Positions 21,239 to 28,429 of a stretch of 34,628 nt of DNA are shown piece after piece. A program made the translations under genes and the position numbers. Location: IMG/VR virus record IMGVR_UViG_3300035122_000009, positions 1 through 34,628 of that record, one strand, 5' to 3'. Position 1 is the first letter of the stretch; each line of letters opens with the position of its first letter. The notes under the pieces are model-generated. The model worked only from the letters and a program-made list of their open reading frames with translations. It was not told the origin of the DNA and ran no database searches. This DNA is from a virus.

Positions 21239-23557
21239 ATGCCGTACCAAATCGAAAAACGCGGCGAGCAGTGGTGTGTGGTCAAAGAGGCGACCGGCGA
21301 ATCGATGGGGTGCCACGCCACCGAAACGGAGGCCGGCGCGCAATTGACCGCGCTTAACATCGCGGAATTCGGCAACCGCAGCGTCTTACGGCGCGTCTCG
21401 CTGGTGGAGCCGGAAGGTATCATCGAAGGACACCTAGCATTATGGGGTAGCCCGGCGCAGCGCGACGAATACGGTACCTGGTTCGACCGCGAAAGCCCGC
21501 CCGAAATGGCGCTCGATTTTTTACCCTTCCCCATGTCCTACGAACACTTCGGTGATGACATCACGAAAATCGTCGCCGAAATGTACACCGTTTGGCCAGA
21601 CGCCGACGGTATTCGGTACCGCGCCAAGCTAGATCGGCAGCGTTTGGACGACGATGAATTCGAACGTATCGTCGGTGAAATCAAACGCGGCGAACTCGGC
21701 ACTTCGTCGGCGAGCGCGGAGCATATCGCGCAATTCGACGAAGATGGGCGGTTCGTGCGGTGGCTGCTCTCCGAGGTGAGTTTGACAAAATCGCCGGCGG
21801 AGCGCCGAATGCCAAGCGTGGTTTTAGTGAGATCAAAAATTCAGCCGGTCCAGTCCGAGGAAGACAACGCGGCGCGTTGTGACGACTGCCCGGATAATGC
21901 ACAGCAGAAACGAAATAGTGAGGATATAACAATGCCCGAATCGAAACGTCAGCTTCCCGCCGACGCGCTTAATCCCGACCTGGCGAGCGGCCTCCAGGCC
22001 CTCGTTGATGCCTGGGGTGTCGATGTCGTTATGGACGCGCTCAAGGTGTTGGGCGGCGGCGAAAGCGAAGAAGATGAGACCATGATGTCGGCGGAAACCG
22101 TCAACATGGAAGACCTGCGATCGATGGTGCAAAAACTCGGCGAACAGAAACAACGCAACGCCGAAACCGCACGCATCACGGCGCTTGAAAATGAAGTCAA
22201 ACAATTGCGGATGCGTAAGCCCGCGCCCGCCGGCGACGAGACGCCGGAGTTCGTGACCCTGCCCGCGCCGCGCACCCCGCAAATTCGCGGCATGACGCCG
22301 CGTAATCTGGTGGGCAAAACCGCCGCCGACCTCGCCACCGCCTACATGATTAAACGCTCGCTTATTCCTGAAGAGATGCGCGCCGTTCCTGGCGTGCGCC
22401 CGCTGCGCGATGAAACGACTCGCGCGCTCGCCGACATGGTTTTCGCCGAAGCGGAGAAGGGCAACAGTCATGCTGAATCCGCCGTGCGTAGCCTACGGTA
22501 TGCCGTCGGCTCCAACGCAACGCGCGCCGACATCATGGGCAGCGATGTCACGGGCTACGGCGACGAATGGGTCGGCGTATTCTATGAAGAAACCTTATGG
22601 GAAAAAATCCGCATCGCGCCCATTTGGGAGACGTTGCGCGCGAAGGGGCTGAATGAAAAAGCGGTGCCGCGCGGCTACGAAAGCGCCACGATCCCGCTGG
22701 AAGGCGCGGACCCGACCTGGTATAAGGTCGCGCAGGCGGCGAATATCAGCGCGTCGGGGTTGCCGGAAGGCGTCCCGGCGTCGAAGGTGGGCACGTCGAA
22801 TACCAGCGTAACGACTTCTGAAGTTGCCGCGCTCGTATGGTATAACGACACATTGGAAGAGGATAGTATCGTAGATGCGGCGTCGAATATCCGCCGCCAG
22901 ATGGAAATCTCCGCGCGGGAACAGGTTGAATACTTGCTCATTAACGGCGACACCGAAACCGCCGCTAGCACCAACATCAACAAAGTGGACGACACGCCCG
23001 CCGCGAATGTTTCCTATCTTGCCTTCAACGGCTTCCTTAAACTCCCTCTCGTCACGAATACCGCCAACGCGCGCGACGCCGGTACCACATTCGATGAAAA
23101 CGACTTCCGGCTTTTGCTCACGTTGTTGGGCACGAATGGGCGCGCCGCCTCCGACCGCCGGATGCTGGCCTTCCTAATGGACTTTGCAACACAGGATGCG
23201 GCACTGGCAATCCCGGCCTTTGCGTCGCGCGACGTGTACAGCAACGCCACCATCGAAACCGGCGAACTCGTCAAGGCTTACAATGTCGATATCCTGGTAT
23301 CCGACCAGATGGCGCTTGCCAACAGCAGCGGCAAAATCAGCGTGACCGCCGCCAATAATACGCGCGGGCGCATCCTGCTCATTCGCCCCGACCAATGGTG
23401 GATTGGACGCAAGCGCGAAATGACCGTCGCTACGCAGCGCTGGGAACCGGCGCGCAGCACCGCCATCGTGACCTCGTTCCGCATGGGTTTGACCTACCGG
23501 AGCACCGACACTGGCGATAGCGCCGCCGCCGTTTCCTACAACGTTGCGGTGAGCTAA
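21239..23557 (+). CDS. prohead protease - scaffold - major capsid fusion
   Basis: A 772-residue fusion. Residues 1-45 form a small N-terminal domain often seen before prohead proteases. Residues about 60-200 are a U35-type protease: EGHLALWG, likely catalytic His 103 in MSYEHFG, Ser 156 or 157 in LGTSSASAEH, and EVSLTKSPA. Residues 232-345 are charged and helical, a delta or scaffold-like region. From about 350 an HK97-fold capsid follows (SDVTGYGDEWVGVFYEE, YLLINGD, RPDQWWIGRKREM). The ATG is preceded by GAGGG. Separate protease and capsid genes are more common; here no stop separates them. An internal start at 21932 could supply capsid alone. Confidence 0.88.
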   Translation: MPYQIEKRGEQWCVVKEATGESMGCHATETEAGAQLTALNIAEFGNRSVLRRVSLVEPEGIIEGHLALWGSPAQRDEYGTWFDRESPPEMALDFLPFPMSYEHFGDDITKIVAEMYTVWPDADGIRYRAKLDRQRLDDDEFERIVGEIKRGELGTSSASAEHIAQFDEDGRFVRWLLSEVSLTKSPAERRMPSVVLVRSKIQPVQSEEDNAARCDDCPDNAQQKRNSEDITMPESKRQLPADALNPDLASGLQALVDAWGVDVVMDALKVLGGGESEEDETMMSAETVNMEDLRSMVQKLGEQKQRNAETARITALENEVKQLRMRKPAPAGDETPEFVTLPAPRTPQIRGMTPRNLVGKTAADLATAYMIKRSLIPEEMRAVPGVRPLRDETTRALADMVFAEAEKGNSHAESAVRSLRYAVGSNATRADIMGSDVTGYGDEWVGVFYEETLWEKIRIAPIWETLRAKGLNEKAVPRGYESATIPLEGADPTWYKVAQAANISASGLPEGVPASKVGTSNTSVTTSEVAALVWYNDTLEEDSIVDAASNIRRQMEISAREQVEYLLINGDTETAASTNINKVDDTPAANVSYLAFNGFLKLPLVTNTANARDAGTTFDENDFRLLLTLLGTNGRAASDRRMLAFLMDFATQDAALAIPAFASRDVYSNATIETGELVKAYNVDILVSDQMALANSSGKISVTAANNTRGRILLIRPDQWWIGRKREMTVATQRWEPARSTAIVTSFRMGLTYRSTDTGDSAAAVSYNVAVS
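21918..21934 (+). promoter_or_regulatory. internal ribosome site and in-frame ATG for capsid
   Basis: AGGA at 21921-21924 lies 7 bases before an in-frame ATG at 21932 (residue 232, MPESKRQLPAD), exactly at the joint between protease and scaffold-capsid parts. Starting here would give a 541-residue capsid precursor in excess over the fusion. Confidence 0.6.
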
Positions 23558-23568
23558 GGAGTAATGAC

Positions 23569-23970
23569 ATGACACTTACAGTATATCCCAGCGGTGCGAT
23601 TCAGCAGGGTATCCCTGGCAATGAAAGTATGCCGCAAACCGAAGTCATCACGGCATCGGACGAAAGCGAACTCTATGTCGGCGGCAACATCTTGATTATC
23701 AGCGCGGGCGCGTCGTGTGATGTCACGATGGCAGACCTGGGCGACCCGGCGAGCGGCAAAGTAAAACTGGGGGCGTCCTACACGGTGACTACGACCTCCG
23801 TCGCCGGCGGCAATCATACCCTGACTCTGCCCGATGGCGTGCTCTTCAACGGCACCGCCGCCGCGAATGTGGCGACGTTCGACGCCGCGCACGAGTTTTT
23901 GGGCTTCACTATCGTAAGCGCAACCCTGGCTGTAGTGTGGGCGAATCCCGCCGGCATTACGTTTAGTTAG
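23569..23970 (+). CDS. small beta-rich virion protein, possible capsid decoration
   Basis: A 133-residue protein with AAGGAG before the ATG, directly after the capsid. It is beta-rich and glycine, threonine and valine-rich (SYTVTTTSVAGGNHTLTLPDG), with no charged clusters. Position and composition fit a decoration or cement protein that binds the capsid surface; there is no clear family match. Confidence 0.6.
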   Translation: MTLTVYPSGAIQQGIPGNESMPQTEVITASDESELYVGGNILIISAGASCDVTMADLGDPASGKVKLGASYTVTTTSVAGGNHTLTLPDGVLFNGTAAANVATFDAAHEFLGFTIVSATLAVVWANPAGITFS

Positions 23971-23981
23971 GGAGGTGACGT

Positions 23982-24980
23982 ATGGGTAGCACACTTCTGA
24001 ATCTCAAAAAGGGCGTGGCGACACTCAGCGACCTCGCCGACGGCGGCGCGGCCTACGGCGTACCATCCGGTAAAGCGTACTGGCTCGACACCACGAACGG
24101 CAACGATAATAACGACGGTTCAATTGAGGCGCCGTTCAAAACGCTCGCCTATGCCTACGCCGCGTTACGCACCGGGTACGGCGATACGCTGTACTACGTG
24201 GCATCCAGCACGGCGGCGGGCAGTGCGGGCAGCGTCTCGCTTACCGAGACTTTCACGTGGTCGAAGAACAACACATCATTGATCGGCGTGACTGCCGAAA
24301 CACCGGTTAGTCCGCGCGCCCGCATTGTGCAGGCATCGACGGCAACCGGTGTTTCGCCGATGTTCAACGTCACCGGGTTTGGCAACCGCTTTGAGAATAT
24401 TCAATGGTTCCAGGGCGTGGCCGATGCCACGAGTTTGATCGACGTGCAGGTCACGGGCGACCGCAACGCCTTCACTAATTGCCACTTCGCGGGCGGCGGC
24501 AACGCTACCCAAGCAGTGGACGGTGGCGCGTCGCTGAAATTGAACGGGGCCGAGGAGTGTGTTTTCAACAACTGCACCATCGGCGTTGATACCATCGCGG
24601 CAGCTACTGGCATGACGGCACTTACCTTCGACGGAAGTTCGGCGCGCAATATTTTCAACAATTGCCGCCTCGAATTACTCGCGGGTAATTCCGGCGCAGT
24701 TCTGGTTGAACTTGTGGATGCGACTTCAGTAGACCGGTGGAACGAATTCAACTGGTGTTCGTTCTTTGCGAATAGCGTCAACAAAGCCACTACCATCGCG
24801 AGCGCGTTTGTTATCCCGAATGGACATACGACTACGGCGACGATTTTCATCAACTATCCGAAGTCCAGTTTAGGCTTTACGGACTGGGATGCTGACGACC
24901 GTGGTATCCTGTACATCAATACGGGCACGATTACGGGCGGCGGCAACGCCGGCTACTCCGTAGTCTCTGCGAGCGCGTAA
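23982..24980 (+). CDS. right-handed beta-helix protein
   Basis: A 332-residue protein with the pattern of a parallel beta helix: DTTNGNDNNDGSIEAPFKTL (the usual opening of pectate-lyase-like phage proteins), then repeated N and C ladder turns (FENIQWFQG, NAFTNCHFAGGG, CVFNNCTIG, NIFNNCRLELLAG). Such folds serve as surface spikes or polysaccharide-binding or cleaving proteins. No catalytic residues can be assigned. Located between capsid and connector genes, it is more likely a head-attached spike than a tail fibre. Confidence 0.72.
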   Translation: MGSTLLNLKKGVATLSDLADGGAAYGVPSGKAYWLDTTNGNDNNDGSIEAPFKTLAYAYAALRTGYGDTLYYVASSTAAGSAGSVSLTETFTWSKNNTSLIGVTAETPVSPRARIVQASTATGVSPMFNVTGFGNRFENIQWFQGVADATSLIDVQVTGDRNAFTNCHFAGGGNATQAVDGGASLKLNGAEECVFNNCTIGVDTIAAATGMTALTFDGSSARNIFNNCRLELLAGNSGAVLVELVDATSVDRWNEFNWCSFFANSVNKATTIASAFVIPNGHTTTATIFINYPKSSLGFTDWDADDRGILYINTGTITGGGNAGYSVVSASA

Positions 24981-24982
24981 CC

Positions 24983-25330
24983 ATGACGAGGATTCTTGTT
25001 CGGTGGGGGTATCGCGGCGCGCCGTCGGGCGAGCGGTATATCCCCGCCGGGGAATACGACAGTGAAAATGAAGGATTGCTGGGGTTGTGGCAGTACCTGG
25101 TGCAGAACGGGCATGCCGAAATCATCGACGAAGGTGAACCGGTTGAATTACCTACCGATGCGCCGGATTATCCCGACCCCGGTAGTTTCACCGTATCCGA
25201 ACTGGAGGCGTGGTTAGAAGAAACCGCGCCGCCGCCTGCAATCGCCGGCCTGATGTGGTCGGATGAAATCGACGGCAAAAACCGGGGCGGCGCGCGGTCG
25301 TTGTTAGAGGAGTACATGAATGCCGGTTGA
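24983..25330 (+). CDS. small head-tail region protein
   Basis: A 115-residue acidic protein. It starts with a strand-like segment (TRILVRWGYRGAPSG) and, after a proline-rich linker, has FTVSELEAWLEE near residue 73, which resembles a HeH/SAP-type helix pair, although the part after it is irregular. Placement right after the beta-helix and before the connector is usual for small head proteins. The function is uncertain. Confidence 0.5.
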   Translation: MTRILVRWGYRGAPSGERYIPAGEYDSENEGLLGLWQYLVQNGHAEIIDEGEPVELPTDAPDYPDPGSFTVSELEAWLEETAPPPAIAGLMWSDEIDGKNRGGARSLLEEYMNAG

Positions 25331-26198
25331 AACCGCGCCGCTTTTGCTTTTAAGTGAACTGCGGCGGCGACTGAATACGACGATTGATACCGACAAAGCG
25401 AGTTCAGCGCAGGTGACGGACGCTAACCTGCGCCTGCGCGAACTCATTCAATCGGCTTCTGAGATATTCAGCGAATTGTGCAACCAACGGCGCTTCGACC
25501 GGTACTACGCCACGCGGTATTATACGCCGTGGTCGCTCGAAAATGACGGCGATCTGTTGAGCGCCTACGAATTGTTACTCGACGCCGACTTACTCGAAAT
25601 CGACACCATCACCAACGGCGATGATACGAGCATCACGACCGGCTACCAACTCATGCCGCGCAACCAAAACGAAAAGCGCACCATCTTACTCAACCGGAAC
25701 GGTTCGGTATACTGGACTGCGCCGGGGGGTACCGACGATCCGGTGAATTCCATCGAAATTGCCGGGACGTGGGGTTATGGCGGTGCATTCGAATCGAGCG
25801 GCGATACCGTGCAGGATGATCCGCTTTCGAGTAGCGCCACGACCGTGACGGTCACAGCTTCCAGCAACTTTGAGGTTGGGATGATGCTTAAGTGCGAAAG
25901 CGAATATCTATACGTGACGGCGCTTGCTACCGACACGACCCTCACGGTCAAACGCGCCTACAACGGCACGACGGCAACGGCGCACGTGAGCGGCACGGTA
26001 CTCAGTTACTACGTTGCCGAACAACAGGTCAGGCAGCAGGTTTCACGTTTGGTAAGCGGGACACTTGAGCAAATCAAATCCCCGATGTTCGGCACCGTCG
26101 TCATCGCGGATGTCAGTCTCCCGGTAACAGTTGACGAGGTACCGAACGACGTGCTTAAAGCTGCTGAGCGGCTAAAATATCGTATGAGGATAGGGTAG
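25320..26198 (+). CDS. head-tail connector (gp6-like) with inserted beta domain
   Basis: A 292-residue protein. The N-terminal 65 residues (LLLSELRRRLN, LRELIQSASEIFSELC, RYYATRYYTPW) and the C-terminal helix pair (VRQQVSRLVSGTLEQI, DVLKAAERLKYRMR) fit gp6-type head-completion proteins. Between them, residues about 167-235 are an inserted beta domain (VGMMLKCESEYLYV, LTVKRAYNGTTATAH), a module seen in many phage connectors and tail proteins. It overlaps the previous gene by 11 bp. It would form the ring between portal and tail. Confidence 0.7.
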   Translation: MPVETAPLLLLSELRRRLNTTIDTDKASSAQVTDANLRLRELIQSASEIFSELCNQRRFDRYYATRYYTPWSLENDGDLLSAYELLLDADLLEIDTITNGDDTSITTGYQLMPRNQNEKRTILLNRNGSVYWTAPGGTDDPVNSIEIAGTWGYGGAFESSGDTVQDDPLSSSATTVTVTASSNFEVGMMLKCESEYLYVTALATDTTLTVKRAYNGTTATAHVSGTVLSYYVAEQQVRQQVSRLVSGTLEQIKSPMFGTVVIADVSLPVTVDEVPNDVLKAAERLKYRMRIG

Positions 26199-26714
26199 AT
26201 GGCGCTTACCCCCACCGAACAGGTTGTCGAACGCCTCGCGCAGTGCTGGCACGAAATCACCGGCGTGCGCACCCGCCATACTGCGCCGCCTCAAGACGCC
26301 TTCGTAGATGAAAAATTGCCGGCGGCGGTGCTGATTGTGCGCGGACTCACCGGCACTTCGTTCACCGACCCATCCCTAACCCAACAAACACGCGCCTATG
26401 TCTGTCGCCTTTTCGTTTCAGTAGTGGATGAAGGCACAGAAGTGCCGGGCCTGGGCGCGGAAAAATACCAAGAGGCGGTCGCGTACCTGGACCGCGCGCA
26501 CGTGTATTTCATCAACCACCGGGACCTGAGCACTACCGGCGGCATTGTTAGCGATGTAGACACACAAGCCGGCTTGGGTGTTGTAGTGCCGCCGCTGCAT
26601 ACCTTAACAGATACCGGCATTGTGCCGCGCACCGGTCCAGGCGGCGCGCAATATTGGACCATCGAGTTTAATCATCAAATTACAGTACGATTATCGTACT
26701 GTTTTGAGGAGTAG
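26199..26714 (+). CDS. tail completion or minor tail protein
   Basis: A 171-residue protein beginning directly after the connector stop. It has an early helix (TPTEQVVERLAQCWHEI), a central strand-rich part (RAYVCRLFVSVVD) and a late YWTIEFNHQITVRLSYC segment. Its size and place, just before the tail tube, match gpU or HK97 gp10-type tail terminator proteins, though sequence motifs are weak. Confidence 0.6.
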   Translation: MALTPTEQVVERLAQCWHEITGVRTRHTAPPQDAFVDEKLPAAVLIVRGLTGTSFTDPSLTQQTRAYVCRLFVSVVDEGTEVPGLGAEKYQEAVAYLDRAHVYFINHRDLSTTGGIVSDVDTQAGLGVVVPPLHTLTDTGIVPRTGPGGAQYWTIEFNHQITVRLSYCFEE

Positions 26715-26718
26715 GTTT

Positions 26719-27591
26719 ATGACTCAAATTACCAAAGGCGCAATTACAGGTTTTGCGTTTGCGCAAATGTGGACGGTAAAAGACTGCTACAGCTACGGAC
26801 AGTTGAACACCGACACCGCTGTTTCGACGCCGGCGACCTCGCACGCCTATCTCATCCGTGACCCGAAAACGTCGGGCGTCCCGCAAATCTCGCGCGAGGT
26901 ATTGACACTCACGGGCGGCGATACCATCAAAGGCGCGCGAATGTTCGGTCCATCATCGATTGATAGTTTTCAGATTACGACCACGACGCTTGACGCTGAT
27001 TTGGTTGCGTTGGTGACCCGAACGAGCGTAGATCAAACGACGAATGATGTATGGTCAGAGGTTGGATTCAATTACGGCCTGGGCAATCTGCCCAACGTCG
27101 GATTGTCGCTGCACGCGAATTTCCAAACCATTGATGAAAGCTGCGACACGCTCCAGAAGTGGTTTAATTTGATTTTTCCATCGTGTCAGATTTCACCGCA
27201 GTACCCGACGCCTTCGTTTCAGGCCGAAGCGGATATGACCTGGCAGGTGCAGCCGTCGATGGTAGGCAAGCGACCGAACGGGGATGCGTTCGATAGCAAT
27301 TTAGGTCTGGAAAATAATCAAGACTTGGCTTATGCCATCATTAGCGATTATCCGGTCGCACTTACTACGTGGTTTGCGGATGGTATAGCCACAACCTTTA
27401 ATACGGCCTACCGCCCGATGTCTACGACCGTTACGGTGAATTCAACACAAAACCATTTTGCAGTGAATGGCACACCAACCGCATTGACGAGTATCGTCAT
27501 TGCGTCGGGGTTGGCGACGGCAGCGGCGGCGGGTTCGGACGGGGACGTGAATGTTCTCATGTACGAAACTCAGTTCAAGGCCGTGAGTTAA
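26719..27591 (+). CDS. major tail (tube) protein
   Basis: A 290-residue protein. GAGGAG is 7-8 bases before the ATG at 26719; a longer frame from 26620 is rejected because it overlaps the previous gene. Sequence is beta-rich with many S and T, with internal DSFQITTTTLDADLVALV and LPNVGLSLHANFQTI segments, and a C-terminal Ig-like part (TTVTVNSTQNHFAVNG). Position before the chaperone pair and tape measure makes the tube protein call likely. The sequence family itself is not one I can name. Confidence 0.7.
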   Translation: MTQITKGAITGFAFAQMWTVKDCYSYGQLNTDTAVSTPATSHAYLIRDPKTSGVPQISREVLTLTGGDTIKGARMFGPSSIDSFQITTTTLDADLVALVTRTSVDQTTNDVWSEVGFNYGLGNLPNVGLSLHANFQTIDESCDTLQKWFNLIFPSCQISPQYPTPSFQAEADMTWQVQPSMVGKRPNGDAFDSNLGLENNQDLAYAIISDYPVALTTWFADGIATTFNTAYRPMSTTVTVNSTQNHFAVNGTPTALTSIVIASGLATAAAAGSDGDVNVLMYETQFKAVS

Positions 27592-27592
27592 C

Positions 27593-27877
27593 ATGATTGG
27601 CACGAAAGATAAAGACGGCGCGGTCATTTGGCCGCGCCTTGCTTTAAATGGCAGACCGGCGCGCACGTTTTACACCATGCGCTTTCTAGACGCGACGCGC
27701 TTTGTTTTGGTTCCGCCGGGCATGGCGGCAGATCTCGTTGAACAGAAGATTTTAGAGTTGGCGAAAGCCGAAAGGCAAGCGGTCAATGGCGAAAACCTTG
27801 ACGGTGGAGGCGATACCGGGAATATGGACGCTGGAGGTGCTGGCGAGCACGCTCGCAAACGCAAGCGCGGCGGATGA
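27593..27877 (+). CDS. small tail-region protein
   Basis: A 94-residue protein starting 2 bases after the tube gene. The first 65 residues look real (VIWPRLALNGRPARTFYTMRF, VPPGMAADLVEQKIL); the last 30 are glycine and charge-rich and overlap the chaperone gene by 92 bp in another frame, so the true end or frame may differ. The function is unknown. Confidence 0.5.
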   Translation: MIGTKDKDGAVIWPRLALNGRPARTFYTMRFLDATRFVLVPPGMAADLVEQKILELAKAERQAVNGENLDGGGDTGNMDAGGAGEHARKRKRGG

Positions 27878-28250
27878 TAGGCGCGCTTTATATGCGGCGC
27901 ATATGCCAGAAGAAACTCGTAATTTACACGAATGGTTACTCGGTGCCATTAGTTATACAGTGGATATGGAGGTTGACGCCGAAAAGCTTCCTCAGCTTCA
28001 CATGCTTTGGGAACTCGTGAAAGCGAACGACCCCAAACTATGGGGGTATTTAGAGGAAGAAGTTGAAATTGAACTCATTGATCTCTGGTATGATAGCGTT
28101 GCGCAACGTCTAAACACCGTAAAAAACTTGCGCAGCGAAACCGCGAATGGCGCGACGCCGAACGCGAATTCTGGCGCGGTTTCGCACGACGTGACGGACG
28201 CCCCCGAACCGAATGGTTCGACGGAGACGACCCATTCGACCTCAGTCTAG
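27786..28250 (+). CDS. tail assembly chaperone, gpG-like
   Basis: A 154-residue protein, the short product of a G/GT pair. Its first 115 residues are helical and acidic (HEWLLGAISYTVDMEVDAEKL, WELVKANDPKLWGYLEEE); the final 40, after the slippery site, are low-complexity (many N, T, S, A), as expected for an unconstrained zero-frame tail. Such proteins coat the tape measure during tail assembly. The start at 27786 overlaps the previous gene by 92 bp. Confidence 0.7.
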   Translation: MAKTLTVEAIPGIWTLEVLASTLANASAADDRRALYAAHMPEETRNLHEWLLGAISYTVDMEVDAEKLPQLHMLWELVKANDPKLWGYLEEEVEIELIDLWYDSVAQRLNTVKNLRSETANGATPNANSGAVSHDVTDAPEPNGSTETTHSTSV

Positions 28251-28429
28251 CGGAGTGGACCTATAACGGCTATCCCGCGCGGCTCGTGCGGATGGCGGCG
28301 ATTATGTACAAAAACAGCGGGTATAGTCGCCTACCGTCCCCGGAAGAGGTCGGCGGCATTGATCCACAATGGTATGCTGCGATTCAGCAGGCATTACGTG
28401 TAATGGAGTTTTGGGCACAAGATGAGTGA
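27786..28429 (+). CDS. tail chaperone frameshift product, gpGT-like
   Basis: A -1 frameshift at 28121-28127 would fuse the first 114 residues of the G-like protein to 100 residues read in the -1 frame, to the stop at 28427-28429. That part is clearly coding (REWRDAEREFWRGFARRD, EWTYNGYPARLVRMAAIMY, PQWYAAIQQALRVMEFW) and has no start of its own nearby, so frameshifting best explains it. The product (about 214 residues) ends overlapping the tape-measure ATG. In lambda the GT form recruits the tube protein. Confidence 0.75.
28121..28127 (+). other. slippery site A AAA AAC for -1 frameshift
   Basis: The zero-frame codons GTA AAA AAC contain the heptamer A AAA AAC, which fits the X XXY YYZ rule. 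The -1 frame is open from before this site to 28429. GC-rich inverted segments just downstream could assist pausing, but no clear pseudoknot is visible by eye. Confidence 0.75.
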
